DNA of 64,000 bases, taken from Punica granatum (Eukaryota > Streptophyta > Magnoliopsida > Myrtales > Lythraceae). Below the pieces are notes generated by a model. That model saw nothing but the letters and a program-made list of their open reading frames with translations, was not told the origin of the DNA and did not search any database. Below are positions 37,559-49,400 of this stretch, in pieces. Numbering within the stretch: position 1 is the stretch's first letter; every line of letters starts with the position of its first letter. A program made the translations under genes and the position numbers. The DNA lies in NCBI RefSeq assembly GCF_007655135.1, contig NC_045127.1, forward strand, positions 2,046,001 through 2,110,000. The letters are read 5' to 3'.

Positions 37559-37835
37559 GGGTAAATTGCATTAGTGGTCCAAAAAGTTTTACAAATGTTA
37601 CAATATGGCACATATTTCACGGGTTTTGGCGCCCTTCTGTGTATCCACCTTGGCCACGTCAGAAAGGTACTGACACGTAGTGAGTCACGTCAGCCTCGGC
37701 TTGACGGCGTCAATCGCGAGATGACGGTATGTACTATACTGAAACAATTTTAAAAGATTGTATACCATTAAGTAGCACAAAAAACTGATTGTAACATATT
37801 TATAAAACTTTTTAGACCACCAGTACAATTTATTA
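37559..37835. mobile_element. MULE-type MITE, related to the element at 22205
   Basis: About 277 bp. The left end GGGTAAATTGCATTAGTGGT, then CCAAAAAGTTTTACAAATGT, is matched by the inverted right end (AAAACTTTTTAGACCACCAG, then TACAATTTA). The internal GACGGCGTCAATCGCGAGATGACGG parallels the element at 22205. Possible target duplication ATTTTTGTA/ATTTTTATA with one mismatch; the right terminus is worn. Confidence 0.6.
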
Positions 37836-38460
37836 TTTTTATATTTATCACATGAAATAAGTTTTTGCACATTTGGATATGATTTTATGCGTCTAATTGG
37901 TATCGCTTCCCATTTCAGCCACCAACTCTGTCAGTGGCACCTCAGGGAACCTGATTGGATTGAGCAACTAAATTAACCACTGAAAGTTCGCGAAGTCATT
38001 TACCCTGCAAAGAGGGCTAATGAGAAATTTTACGGAAATGGTAGAGAATTTTCAGAATAATTGGCGTATGATGAACTCCTTTTTGACTCCAACCCCATAC
38101 GATACAAGAAAAATCTGATGAGTTGACTCTAAGAGCCATATAGACAGAGGTTGTTCTATCAGATTTAATTTTTTTTTTGTCATTTGGCCAGCTAAAAGGC
38201 GAAAATGGCACAATGATTTTGTCTCGGTTACTTCCCAGTGAATTTCATTTCTGCCGACTCATATGTACGTGAAGATCAACAAGATGCATGCACGTACGTA
38301 TAGTTTGTATGACTGAAATGAGAAAATATTGAGTGAATAATACACAACTACTTGATTGTATAAAATTTCATCCTTGAATTACACGTGTACTATAAGAAAA
38401 AAAATAAAATTAAATAGTGAGACACTTGTCATTAAGGAGCGAAGTTTTACACAACTAATG
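37836..38460. other. intergenic spacer
   Basis: No gene or repeat is recognised. Confidence 0.35.
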
Positions 38461-38705
38461 GTGTGTTTGGTTTTAGAGTTGAATTTTGATTTTAATTGGG
38501 TTGTAATGATTGTTTTGTTAAATTATGAGAAAAAAGTGTGAAGAAGTAATGAATAGTTGAGAAAATTTAGTATTGAAAATTGAATTTAGTATAATGAAGG
38601 TGTATGTGAATTGATGTATGGATCCCATCTTTTTTACTTTGAAGAATTGATATATAATTAAAGTTAGAATTAAAATTTTAAAATCCGATTACGAAACCAA
38701 ATGAA
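38461..38705. repeat. MITE-like element
   Basis: GTGTGTTTGGTTTTAGAGTT at the left and TCCGATTACGAAACCAAAT at the right are imperfect inverted ends with AATTTTGATTTTAAT/ATTAAAATTTTAAAAT inside. Same style of ends as 32262-32490. The interior is about 170 bases of AT-rich non-coding DNA. Confidence 0.5.
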
Positions 38706-41700
38706 ATATAAGTGATTGTGTTACTCAGTCAATATTTTCTCCACTGAAATAACCAAACGGTTAGCTTCCTGGAAGGGATTAACCTCCGCGTGCCCCAACG
38801 TCGATGGAACCTACGTAGGGAAGTACTTGTTTTCCATGCCACAAACGAGCAAACAAATATTGTTACTGCGAAGAAAGTGCAGTCCTATTGGATGATTTTG
38901 TTTTTTGGGTAAGCGGCGATTGGATGGTATTGTAGGAAGAGAGTTTAATTAATTTTAGTGCATTAATCTGAGATATATATGATTGGTTCTTTCCAAGGAA
39001 ATGTCGACGTACTCTTGATCATAATGATCGGGCCAGAAGATTAGGATGCTCTTGATATATGCCCTCGAAATATGGTCAGGTCAACGGTCATGTTCTGATC
39101 ATATAATAATTATAGCATTTCGTAGCGGACGACGAGGGGATCCATTGACTAATAGGCAGTGAAATTCGAATCCCACAGTTGACTAAGAATATTAAACAAT
39201 TCCATGACTGTGTCGGATTCTTCAAATTAATTTGTTTGAACTTTGTCATAACAAGACAATGTATTGCTGATATATCTATGGGAGGGTTTTCCTATACTAC
39301 TGATCGATAAGTGACAACGAACCAACCCTAACCAACGTCCACGTCGTAATGGATGTTATTATATATATCGACAGTACCCTATGTATAGTTATGAGACAAC
39401 AACTAGCTAGCCAGCCCAAATAATATATACACAATATATGATATTGTTATAATAGAACAACAAAGGACACCCTTGTATCAGAAATCAATCCATATATATA
39501 TATTATATATTATATATATGATTAATTATTATTTTATTTTAGGATTTTTTTGCCATTTATTGTTGTTTCTATGAAATAAATTTACCCATTTCCGTTGTCT
39601 TCGGCTGTCTTTACATGATTCATTCATTCATGTATATAGTACTCCATTGCTTTATCCGTATCCCCTCTTCTTCTTCTTCTTTTCCGAGTAATTTGTTCAC
39701 TTTCTTTATTGCTTTGAAGGGGCTTTTGTGCTCGTTAACCGAGTTAGGACCATGACTATCCACTATCTCAATTGCATCCATAGGATCTCGACAAGCATGT
39801 TCTCATCAATTGAATTATTAAAACAACGCCGCATGATCGAGCTGTTTAAATTGGACCACAAATGTAACTGCAAGATTTACATATACAATGAGTCCAGGCC
39901 CTACGAGGGGAGACCTTTGCACCCCGATTTTCAATACCAATATATATTTGTACGTACATGTCACTGTATTCTCTACATATATAACCGTGCCCTGAGAGAC
40001 CGACTAATATATTTCACTCGATTGATTGGCACTCGGTGACGCGTGAGTTGCTTGTCTAGTGACTCTTGGTGGACCCGAGTCCAGGTGATTCTCTAGTGGC
40101 TATGGGGGCATCATTAACCGTACGTTTAGTAATTGTGAAATGACAAGGAAAAAACAAAAATCTGCATGATATTAATAGATATAGAGAGGTATGGGTTGGG
40201 ACTTTAGGGAGAGCGTGTAATAAATCTATTGGGCCGTGGGCAGGCTGCCGCTGCTCTGTACGGTGTCCGGGGGGAGCCGCAAGTATTGACGGCCGGCGGG
40301 TGGAGTCAAACCAACATCTTCTGATCCCCAGGCGATCGTCCGTAGATCCTGGGTCCTGCAGTTTCTTTAGACAATACATATACTGATACACAATCGGATA
40401 ATATAACAAAATTATACGACATTTACCATCATTTGTAAATTATTCTAGATCGTTGTTTTAATTTGGAAATCTCGAAGTGCATCGAAAATGAATGATCACC
40501 ACGATAATAATTGGCATGCACGTTCCAGAGATCCGTCCCTCTCACCTCTCCATCGCAGAATGGCTTCTGAACCCTATGCTCGACCCGAGAGAGAGAAAAG
40601 ATTTTGTCAATCAAATGCTTCTTAATCTCGTCGGCAATCTTAATGTATATCATGTTCGTGCTTTAATACAATGTTTTTGTCCACCAAAAAAGGAAAAAAA
40701 AGCTTCCTAGGTCACAACATCAACATGAATGAGGTGAAGATTTGATTGATATAATTAGCACGAATATTTTCTTCTTTATAATTTAATTCCTTCGCATATT
40801 TATCATACGAGACAACCTCTTCTTATTATTGTTCGATCAATTTTCGGTTTTTGATATATAGTGGGATAAGATAGAAGTGTGCAACCTACCAAATCACTCC
40901 TAGGCACTTTTTATTTATTTATTTATAAAGAAAGCATAAATTTTAGTACAATAAAAAAAATTAAATAATTAATAAAAAAATCACGAATAATTCTACTTGG
41001 ATATCAAATCTACGACCTAAAAGTCCACAGGTAATGACGTGTGCTTACTATACTACTATATTTTTTTATCGCTACTTGGCACTCTTTGACGATGGGGAGG
41101 ACCCACACGCACCGCTCTAATAATTGCCCTACTAGCACAGCTCCCACGTGTGGTCATAATTTTTAACTCAATTAATTCCTGATCTATCTCCTTCTGACAT
41201 ACGGAAATTATTGTCCAAACTCATATTAATATATTCTGAATTATGAATTTTTGCGACAACATGGTCATATGTCCTTTGCATAATAAATCTTCATGGAAAT
41301 GACTATAGGGACAGGTTTTTTCTATATAGAACGTGCTTCGAGTTCAGTTGATTTTTAGGTCAAATATCCTTTGAAGTGGTGTACCTCAAAGATTCATGTT
41401 ATTAGTTAATACTAATTATCTCTACCTACCCGGAAAAAAAAATTATCTCTTGAATTAAAGTCGGGGCTAAACTTGGGAGGGACTTTGTTTCCAGTACAAG
41501 GGTTTGAAACCTAATAAAATCGCCTTATGATTACAATCAAGTCAATACTCCAATAGGATTTGTCTAAGCAATAAAATGAGGATATTCGTGAAGTATCTAA
41601 ATGAAAGAAAAAAAACGTTGAACCCGAGCCACATATATATCCCTCGTCTACTCTAATTTTCATGGAACAAATCCATTCAATAAAGAAAAATAAACCGATC

Positions 41701-43285
41701 AAGGAATTGAAGGACAATGTGAGAACTTTAGTGGTAGAAAGGAGACCGCGCCCGAATTCTTTTTTATTTATTAATGTTTTAAATGGTATTTAATTTGTAT
41801 AAAATGTAATATAAGATCAGACTCAAATGTCTTGAAAATTAATAAAAATTTCACATGCTTTTACTGAGGCGACCCACGTACACATGGATTAGAAGGGGTG
41901 ATCAGAAGTGGCTTAGAAGTGGTGATTTATCCTTTTTTTTTCCCGCTGAATAAAGCACTTTGTTAATAAGTGGTTGCGTTTACATTGAATCCTAGACTTA
42001 CATCTGAATATTTCTCGAAAGTGCATAATGAGTGAAAAATTAATAATGAGCCATATTGACTCAAGTCATGAGTTAGGGAGTTATCAGTCTTAAGGGTCCA
42101 TGAACATAACCAATATGAAAAGAGTTTTAGAGTTATAAAAATATCCGAAACTATACTTTTAATTTTTAATGGGGAGTTTTATGGGTGTAAAATGACGTCT
42201 ACAAGTAGTAATGCATCGCAGCGTAACCAAATCTTCTTCATTCCTCTTTCTGCAGCTATATTTAGGCAAGCAACTGTTCAGACTTTTGCCCGAAGTGGTT
42301 TGTCCTCTTGCGATACTTGGAACCATGATAGTGCAGGTGGGCTGTTCAAGGGTTGTAGTATTCCCGCCAGGCATGATCTGCTGCTATTCCAGGATGTATC
42401 TGTATATCCCAAGGTGATTCCTTCCAGGCAACACGATAAAAGATATAATCGCCATAGAAATGTTCTAATTTATCGAAGCTGGTTAGGCAAAAAGGACATA
42501 GGATTTTTTTTCGATGAATCAGGGGAGGATTTCACTAGTTATTCACTGAAAATGGAGTTAATAGCGTTCATTGATTTTTAGGTTTCATATGGCTTTTCAC
42601 ACGACTCCACTAGGATTTATGAATCTATGCTTCTGGTCTATGAGGCTAAATGATTTGATAAAATACTTTCCTTACGTGTTTGGAGTTAAAATTGCTGAGT
42701 CTTGGTAGTCTTTTTGCGGTAGGTGCATGTTGAGCATCCTGAATCCTGAAGTGGTGATTTATCATGCATGCAATCCAATAGACAAAAATCTAGGGAGAAT
42801 CCTCACCGAAAGATAAAATGAATTTAATATGTGTCAGTGCAGAAAAAGACAGCTTCATACACGTCCAAATCCGTTCATTTTCAAAGGTGCTATTACTAAA
42901 TTTATGTTCTTTCAGATAAGTCGGCCGGTCGATGTCATTAAGAAGATATATCTTATTAGAATTAAGCACGGTGGGCGGGAGGAAAGATTTGTGGGCATGT
43001 GTGAGTAAATACATGATAAGATTTGTTAAAATTATCGAGATGATTTGTACAGTTTTGGAAAGAAGACATACTAATCGTGTTACACAGATCATCAAATTGA
43101 TGTTCTTCCAAATAAGTCGACTGGCCGATCATGTCAATAAGAGTAGGTATTTTATCATAAGTAAATGTGATTGACGGGAGAAAAAGATTTGTGGGGCTCG
43201 GAGTGTTCAATAGCCCATGATAAGATATATGTGGAGATATTCGTATTCAATTTTGAGGAAAAAAAAGTTAATAATAATAATAAAA
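38706..43285. other. long intergenic region
   Basis: No gene is supported. A minus-strand SINE-like monomer at about 40925-41065 resembles the dimer at 45014-45282 (GGATATCAAATCTACGACCT). A GC-rich islet lies at 40225-40370. At 42190-42470 a plus-strand frame has near-coding composition (GKQLFRLLPEVVCPLAILGT then MIVQVGC) but matches no family I recognise. Two related GGCGGGAGGAAAGATTTGTG / GACGGGAGAAAAAGATTTGT blocks about 200 bases apart (42972 and 43172) mark a local direct duplication. Confidence 0.4.
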
Positions 43286-43692
43286 AACTTTTATATTTTT
43301 AAAATTTTAGCACGAATTTTATTTTTTATAAAAAAATTACGAACTTTGATTTTCTTGTTACATTAGGCATCCGTGCCATTTTCCATCCATTTTGCTTACA
43401 CGGTGAAAAACAGTACTTGCGTTGTAAACAGTATCACGCCGCATCAAGAAATAGCCGGGATTGAGACCCTACCCGCCGAAATAGGAACAATCCCTAGTTT
43501 TTTTTTAAAAAATTATTATTTTTGCTGAGGTGACGTGACACCGTTTGTAACGTAAGTACTATTTTCCGCTACATCAAAAAGATAGATGAAAATTGACACA
43601 AATACTTAACGTGATAAAAAAATCAAAGTTCATGCTTTTTTATCAAAAAATAAAGTTAGTGTTGAAATTGAAAAATAAAAGGATCAAAAGTT
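43286..43692. repeat. fold-back TIR element of about 400 bp
   Basis: Two arms of about 170 bases are inverted copies. AACTTTTATATTTTTAAAAT and GAACTTTGATTTTCTTGTTA on the left correspond to the reverse complement of GGATCAAAAGTT and TAAAAAAATCAAAGTTCATG on the right. AGTACTT.CGTT and AACAGTATCAC/AACGGTGTCAC also pair. Exact ends and target duplication were not resolved. Confidence 0.55.
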
Positions 43693-44315
43693 AATATTTT
43701 TTGGATGATTAATAAAGAGAAATGAACATAGTATGTTATCCATATCAGCGAACTGATGTCAAACTTTACAAAATACAGTACATTGCCTTAAAAAATTATT
43801 AAAAGATGATTAGTTTTTCTAGAGAAAAGAGTGTATTGTACAAAAGTATGTGAAAAATTTTAGATTCAATAGTCCTAGTGAAAATATTCATCACTCTTTA
43901 TTTATTAGGTAATAAAAATTTTATTTTATCATATATTAAGCTGATGTACCTCCTGTTCAATACAATCGAAAGAGAAAACACATATTCCATCATATTCACC
44001 AAATTATGTTGTCGACACTGACAGTACTCATAATTTTATTTTATTTTTTTCAGTGTACCACTAATTTTGTTATGCAACTCAATTATTTAGTTTTCTTCCT
44101 TTCTAGAAAATTCACTTTTATTTTATGGGAAATTCATCCACTTTTGCGCACGGGTGGAGGTGGGAGCAAAATCGCAGACTTGGAAGATCGATGTCCGGAT
44201 TCGTTGTCTGTTTTGTCTGTCTGGCCCACCACTCCCCCAACATCCGCCGAGAGAGAGAGAGAGAGAGGAGGCAACAGTGAGACCAAAATTATAATTTATA
44301 ATATTTAATGATTAA
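43693..44315. other. intergenic spacer
   Basis: No gene is supported. A (GA)n run lies at 44252-44270. Confidence 0.35.
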
Positions 44316-44540
44316 CTAAAAAGTATCCACCAAAGTTTGGTGACCCAGTGATTATGGCTTGAATCAGTTGCCTTAACTTGTCATATGTTCGTTCGAGTCA
44401 CCTTCTGTGCAAGAGTCTTGCGTATAGCCGTAAAGGTTTGTGAGAGAGCTTTCTCGAACTTAAGGGAGCTCATGTAAGTTTGATCCTTACAGCTCATGCC
44501 TGCTTGTAATTATCGGATTCAGAGAGTATGATTGTCCGTT
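44316..44540 (+). mobile_element. tRNA-derived SINE-like element with a good B box
   Basis: A box-like TTGGTGACCCAGTGATTATGG (about 44338-44358) and B box GTTCGAGTCA (44391-44400) have tRNA-like spacing. A body follows (GTGAGAGAGCTTTCTCGAAC; ATTATCGGATTCAGAGAG), and the 3' end runs into T/A-rich sequence. It is not a tRNA gene: no acceptor stem or anticodon arm can be drawn. Confidence 0.5.
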
Positions 44541-44999
44541 ATTCTAAACTTCTTATTTTTTAATATAATTTAAAAAAATAAAAAGAACAATTTCCTCCAT
44601 AATTTCCACACGTACCAATTTATCAGCATATTGATTCAATAAATATGGATCTATTATTGTCCTCTGCTGACTTCGACAAATAAAAAATTTCCATAGATTA
44701 GATTCATAGGATAGATAGATTAGCCATAGGTGGGGTGGGGGCCTGACCTTTTGCGTCGGTGCGATGAAAGATTCTCATAACAACGCAACAAACAAGCAAC
44801 ACTGACTTATTACCAAGTAAAAACAAAACCAACACTGGGCTTGTATACTTCACCACAATTTTATTTATATGTCTCATTTCCTTCTCGACTTGCCAAAATT
44901 TTACATATTTCTTCCCCTTGTATAAGGAAAGAGTGTGTGTATGAACCTGCTAATCGATCCGATTCGAGCAGCCGGGAAGTCCCGATATGACGTCAAGAG

Positions 45000-45013
45000 G
45001 ATGCATGTTCTTT
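45000..45013. repeat. left target duplication of the dimeric SINE
   Basis: GATGCATGTTCTTT, repeated exactly at 45283-45296. Confidence 0.8.
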
Positions 45014-45282
45014 TTTTTTTTTTTTATTACAAAAGATGTACAAAGCCTAGTACAATGAAGACGAAATCCTAAATAACTAATAAAGGGGTAAGGATGGTCT
45101 CATTAAATATCAAACTTGTAACCTCTAGATCGATAGGTGAAGATGTGCACCACCACGTTACACCATCTTGTGACTAAATAATTAATAAATGGACACGAAT
45201 AGTCCCGTTAAATATTGAATTTGCGGTCTCTAGATGAATAGGTGAGAATGTACGCTATTACATTATATCATCTTTTGATGGT
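45014..45282 (-). mobile_element. dimeric SINE with poly(A) tail and 14-bp target duplications
   Basis: Read on the minus strand, two related monomers lie head to tail. One starts GATGATATAATGTAATAGCG, the other GATGGTGTAACGTGGTGGTG; each continues with TTCACCTAT or CTCACCTAT, ATCTAGAG, and a AATATTTAA/GATATTTAA block. The second has A box-like TGGTGTAACGTGG and B box-like GGTTACAAGTTTG. The 3' end reads GTACTAGGCTTTGTACATC followed by the poly(A) run (plus-strand T-run 45011-45025). Perfect 14-bp repeats flank it, a sign of LINE-mediated insertion. Related single copies appear near 40925-41065 and 3962-4125. Confidence 0.75.
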
Positions 45283-45296
45283 GATGCATGTTCTTT

Positions 45297-46449
45297 CGCG
45301 GGTAGTTTCTTTTGAGTGGAATTCTCAAAAGATTGTGACGTACATTAAGAAAATTTTACATGTTAATTGATTAAAGGTCTTTTTCATTTCCAATGAGATA
45401 ACAGACATATCGGGTACATATGTGGCTGCATTGGTACCGGATATCCGATAAAAACAAAGTTGCCAGACATAAGTAATCAACTTGGAAGTGCTTGAACATC
45501 ATGTCACATTGATTATATCTTGAATCGTGATTAGTGAAGCTTCAATTAATCTAGCCATTTTTCCCCTGAACAGGGCCCTATCAACCGGTCTTGTCACTCG
45601 GGAAATAAGAGATTCCTCTTCGTACGTACGTCGTCTGTATTATCTAATCTCATGATAATTACTTCACCCAGCTTTAGTATCAGTTGGAAATTGGAAAAAC
45701 AGACTGCTTTGGGGGCCCACCGCCGGAGTCATCAAAATGGAGAAAAAAAATAAAAGTGGGCCTTTACCAAGCCCAACCATTGGATGTAGCCCATATCTGA
45801 TTTCCATTTTTCCGGTAAAATCACGAAATGTCCGCGGCCAATATTAACTCCATCCGCACATTGGCTTTGTCCTGTCCACGAGGTGTGATTCCACCCTGTT
45901 GATGATCTTTCGTTTGCTTTATTTGGTTATTGTTGCTTTCATCTCGGAGCTTCGCAGTCATATCAAATAATTTAACACTGAGTTAAATGTAAATCGCATC
46001 CATTCGTAAAATTTTGAAGTTCTTCCGTCCTTAGTTTGAGTTTCTCTCTGTAGAGGCATTGCCAAGAGACTCCGCGAAATGTAACACAATCTTGATGAGT
46101 GACACTTGATCGACCTTCTCGGTTCGAAAAGGGAGTAGCCAGGAGTCTCAAAATAAGCACACCAGGTAACAGTTTTATTAACTTCACAAAATGCAATTTC
46201 AGACCCCTAATACATCGCATTTACACATCCGAGATATAATGGCCTTCTTCTTCTTCTCGGATTTGCCAACATATTAGACATATCATCGTATGGAAATGTT
46301 CGCAGAAGCATCACTTAAAGACTCACGAAACTTACATGTAAAAAGAGCAAACCGTTTGATGATGTAACATCATGTACTGACCAAACCAGCTTAATAGTTT
46401 CACCATTGGAAACGTTGCTTGTCCTTCTCTAGGCTCTTGCCCTACGAGA
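45297..46449. other. intergenic spacer and WNK 3' UTR
   Basis: No gene is supported. The last few hundred bases are probably 3' UTR of the minus-strand WNK gene. Confidence 0.35.
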
Positions 46450-49400
46450 TCAGCACGGGTCTTGAAACCCGATGTTCTCAACTGCCCCGACAGTCTTGAA
46501 CATCCGCCTTTTGTTAATGACGTCCTCCACCAGAGACTTGTGGAGGAGCTGCCTCCGGATATCTACCATTGACCTGATTCGTGGTACTCCTCTGTGTTTA
46601 TGATTCGAGCACGAATGATGGGCCCCGGATTGATCATCAGGTGGGCAATGGTATTGATGAGAGTACATTATTTGCTTGTTCAGTCTGGGACAGAACCGAG
46701 AAGCAGCAGCAGCAGCCGCAGCAGCTGCTGTAGTCTGGTGGGACTTTGAATTGCAGTGAGCATGACGATCCGGCCCCTTTCTCGGGCTGAGTAGATCAGG
46801 ATCATCTAACTCGTTCGCTGAGAAGTAGTTGAAGTTCGAGTACTTGAAGGAGTTCATGGAGCTCTGAGAAGCCGTGTCATCATTTATGAACATATCATCT
46901 GCAACCAATATTCCGCATTTCATGTTCATCAGCATTAATTGCATCATATATTCTAAAAAATAATCACGATCCATTTGATTATCATTTCACCAGGAAAGAA
47001 GAACATATCCTGAAGCCAACTCCGGCAAGAGCCAATGTCGATTCCATCGTTTGAAAGGGTGATGTCGTGATATGAATTATGATTGATGAAAGCCGGAAGG
47101 GAGGCTTGGGACGACGAATGCGACGAGGAAGCGTAGAATGGATGCTGGCTCCCACATTCTGCTTCATCTTCTTCTTCACAGTTAAAGCTCTCTTGGCGAT
47201 TGAAGTTGAATGGAAAGCTCTGTCTTTTCCAAGTCGGGACAAGAGATGCTATCTCCTTCTCGATCATTTCGGCGATCTCGGCAGGGTCCCAATCAGTTAT
47301 CTCTAACTCCTTCACCATCTCGGTAGCTACATCCATTGTCGTGTCATTCACAATGTCGAACGAGAAGAATATGTTCCTGGCATGACCTGTGCGGCAGAAG
47401 GACGATAAAGTGTAAGTCCTTTTCACTTCGAATATATTGTGGCTTTCACTTTTCAACGATTACATACCATCTTTATCGGAGATCTGTACTTTGAGATAGA
47501 TTATATCGTCCTCTGGGTTCTTGGTCCCCGTGATCATCATGTCCGTATCCCTCGTGGGTTTGGCCACCACTAGCGAGATATTTGCATCAATCAACGTCCG
47601 AGTAGGAGATGAGTTCTGAACTCTCTGAACACGCACCAGGATATCGCCATCATCAGTTGCGAGGAAAGGATCAAGCAACAGTTCATTAGCAGGCAATCTT
47701 TTTGAAGCAGTCTCCAAGCATCTGCCAATGATCTCCCGAGCTTCGTCATCTTGAATCCGGTAGAAAGCTTCAGGTAATTTTCCCTATATAGTAATTTTAA
47801 GAGTCAAGTCAGTTCTTGTGCAGGCACAAGGTTTAGCTGCATCTATAAATATCCATAATCCTCTAGGAATTTAATCGATTTGCCACCATCACGCCTGATT
47901 CAGTCAAGCTATCTGATGATGTATCTTTTTCGTACCGAGGTGACTTTCTTGTAAATCTGAGCCGGATTTGTACACTCGCTATATGGATACTCGCAAGTGA
48001 TCATCTCCAGAACACACATGCCGAACGAGTAAATATCTACCAGCTCAGTGTACTTCTCTTCGTACAGCTCAGGAGCCATGAATTCCGGTGTCCCTGCTTG
48101 TCCAAAATCAATTGATCAGTTAGTGCATTTAATATGCAATTTGACAAGCCGCGTGGCAAAGAGGAACGTAATACTATATCACGTGCCTATGACACTGTGA
48201 GCGTGTTGGGAGCCACGAAGGATAGCCGCCAGCCCGAGATCGCCGATCTTGATCTGACCAAGATGGCCATTGACGAAGATGTTATCGCACTTGAGGTCCC
48301 TGTGGATCACCGGAGGGTCGTGACTGTGGAGGTAGGCAAGGCCCCTCAGGATTTGGCGCGCCCAGTTCTTTACTGCTCTAATGTTCACTCGTAGGTACTT
48401 GTGCCGGTACCTGCAAATTGTAATGACAACTCAATCTACGAAGTGATGGAAACGGGATTCTGAAGCAAACACCGCAGGTTCTAGGATAAGCCAATTATAA
48501 GAGGACATAGATCACTCAGACATGTTGATCAGTTAATGCGGAGCAAAAGTACAGAGATTTTTATAGAAGATGCAAGGCCAGACTAGTAACTTACTCGCGA
48601 AGGGTGCCAGAGGTGAAGAGTTCAGTGATGAAGTTGAAGGTACGGCGGTCAGGGTCGACCCAGGAGGAATGGAACTTCATGATGGAGGGGTGGTTGAGAT
48701 CCTTAAGGAGATGAACCTCAGAGTAGAGCCGCTGCAGCTCCACCGGCGAATGGAACACGTCGTTGAGCCTCACTTGGTTCCATGCCACCTCGATCCCCAT
48801 GACCTCATCAAACGCCTTGTACACCGTCTTCATTGCTCCTTTTCCCAGAACTTCTCGAAACTGCAATGATCAATCACCATCACTTAAATCATATTTTTCA
48901 GGATTACTGCATTCATACTTTCTCAATTTACAGACATCGAAGGTTACTTTTTTTGGTGTCTGACATTTATTGATGCATAATGTATGTTCAAATCGATATA
49001 CATCTCGATCGAATATATTAATCTGCCGTGTTTTGAAGCTTAATTGCACTATGTGAAGGTTTCCTACGGCTTACGAGGTAAGGAGAATTCACATTTTACT
49101 TGTCAATTATCTCTCTCCAACCATACCTATGGTTGATACTAATTTCATTTAACCGTCAACTGGTCACTAGCTACTAGCCATGACATGTTTTTAGTGGATT
49201 TTGAATCATCAGGCTGCAAGTTAAATCAACCACCCACTGGAAATCTAATTACGGTTGAGCCACGTATTGTCAATCAATTCAAGATGAATTCAAGAAAAGA
49301 TATGTACATCTACAAAGTAGTTATGTTATCATATACTGGCATTTATGTTTATTTATATAAGTAGTATAATTAATTAGTAAGAAATTGTTTAATGGGACAC

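Noticed and set aside
40056..40409. 117-codon minus-strand frame in a GC-rich islet
   Set aside because: No domain recognised and composition shifts within the frame; could be transposon debris.
44316..44410. possible tRNA gene
   Set aside because: A and B boxes are present but no cloverleaf, anticodon loop or acceptor stem can be formed; a SINE fits better.
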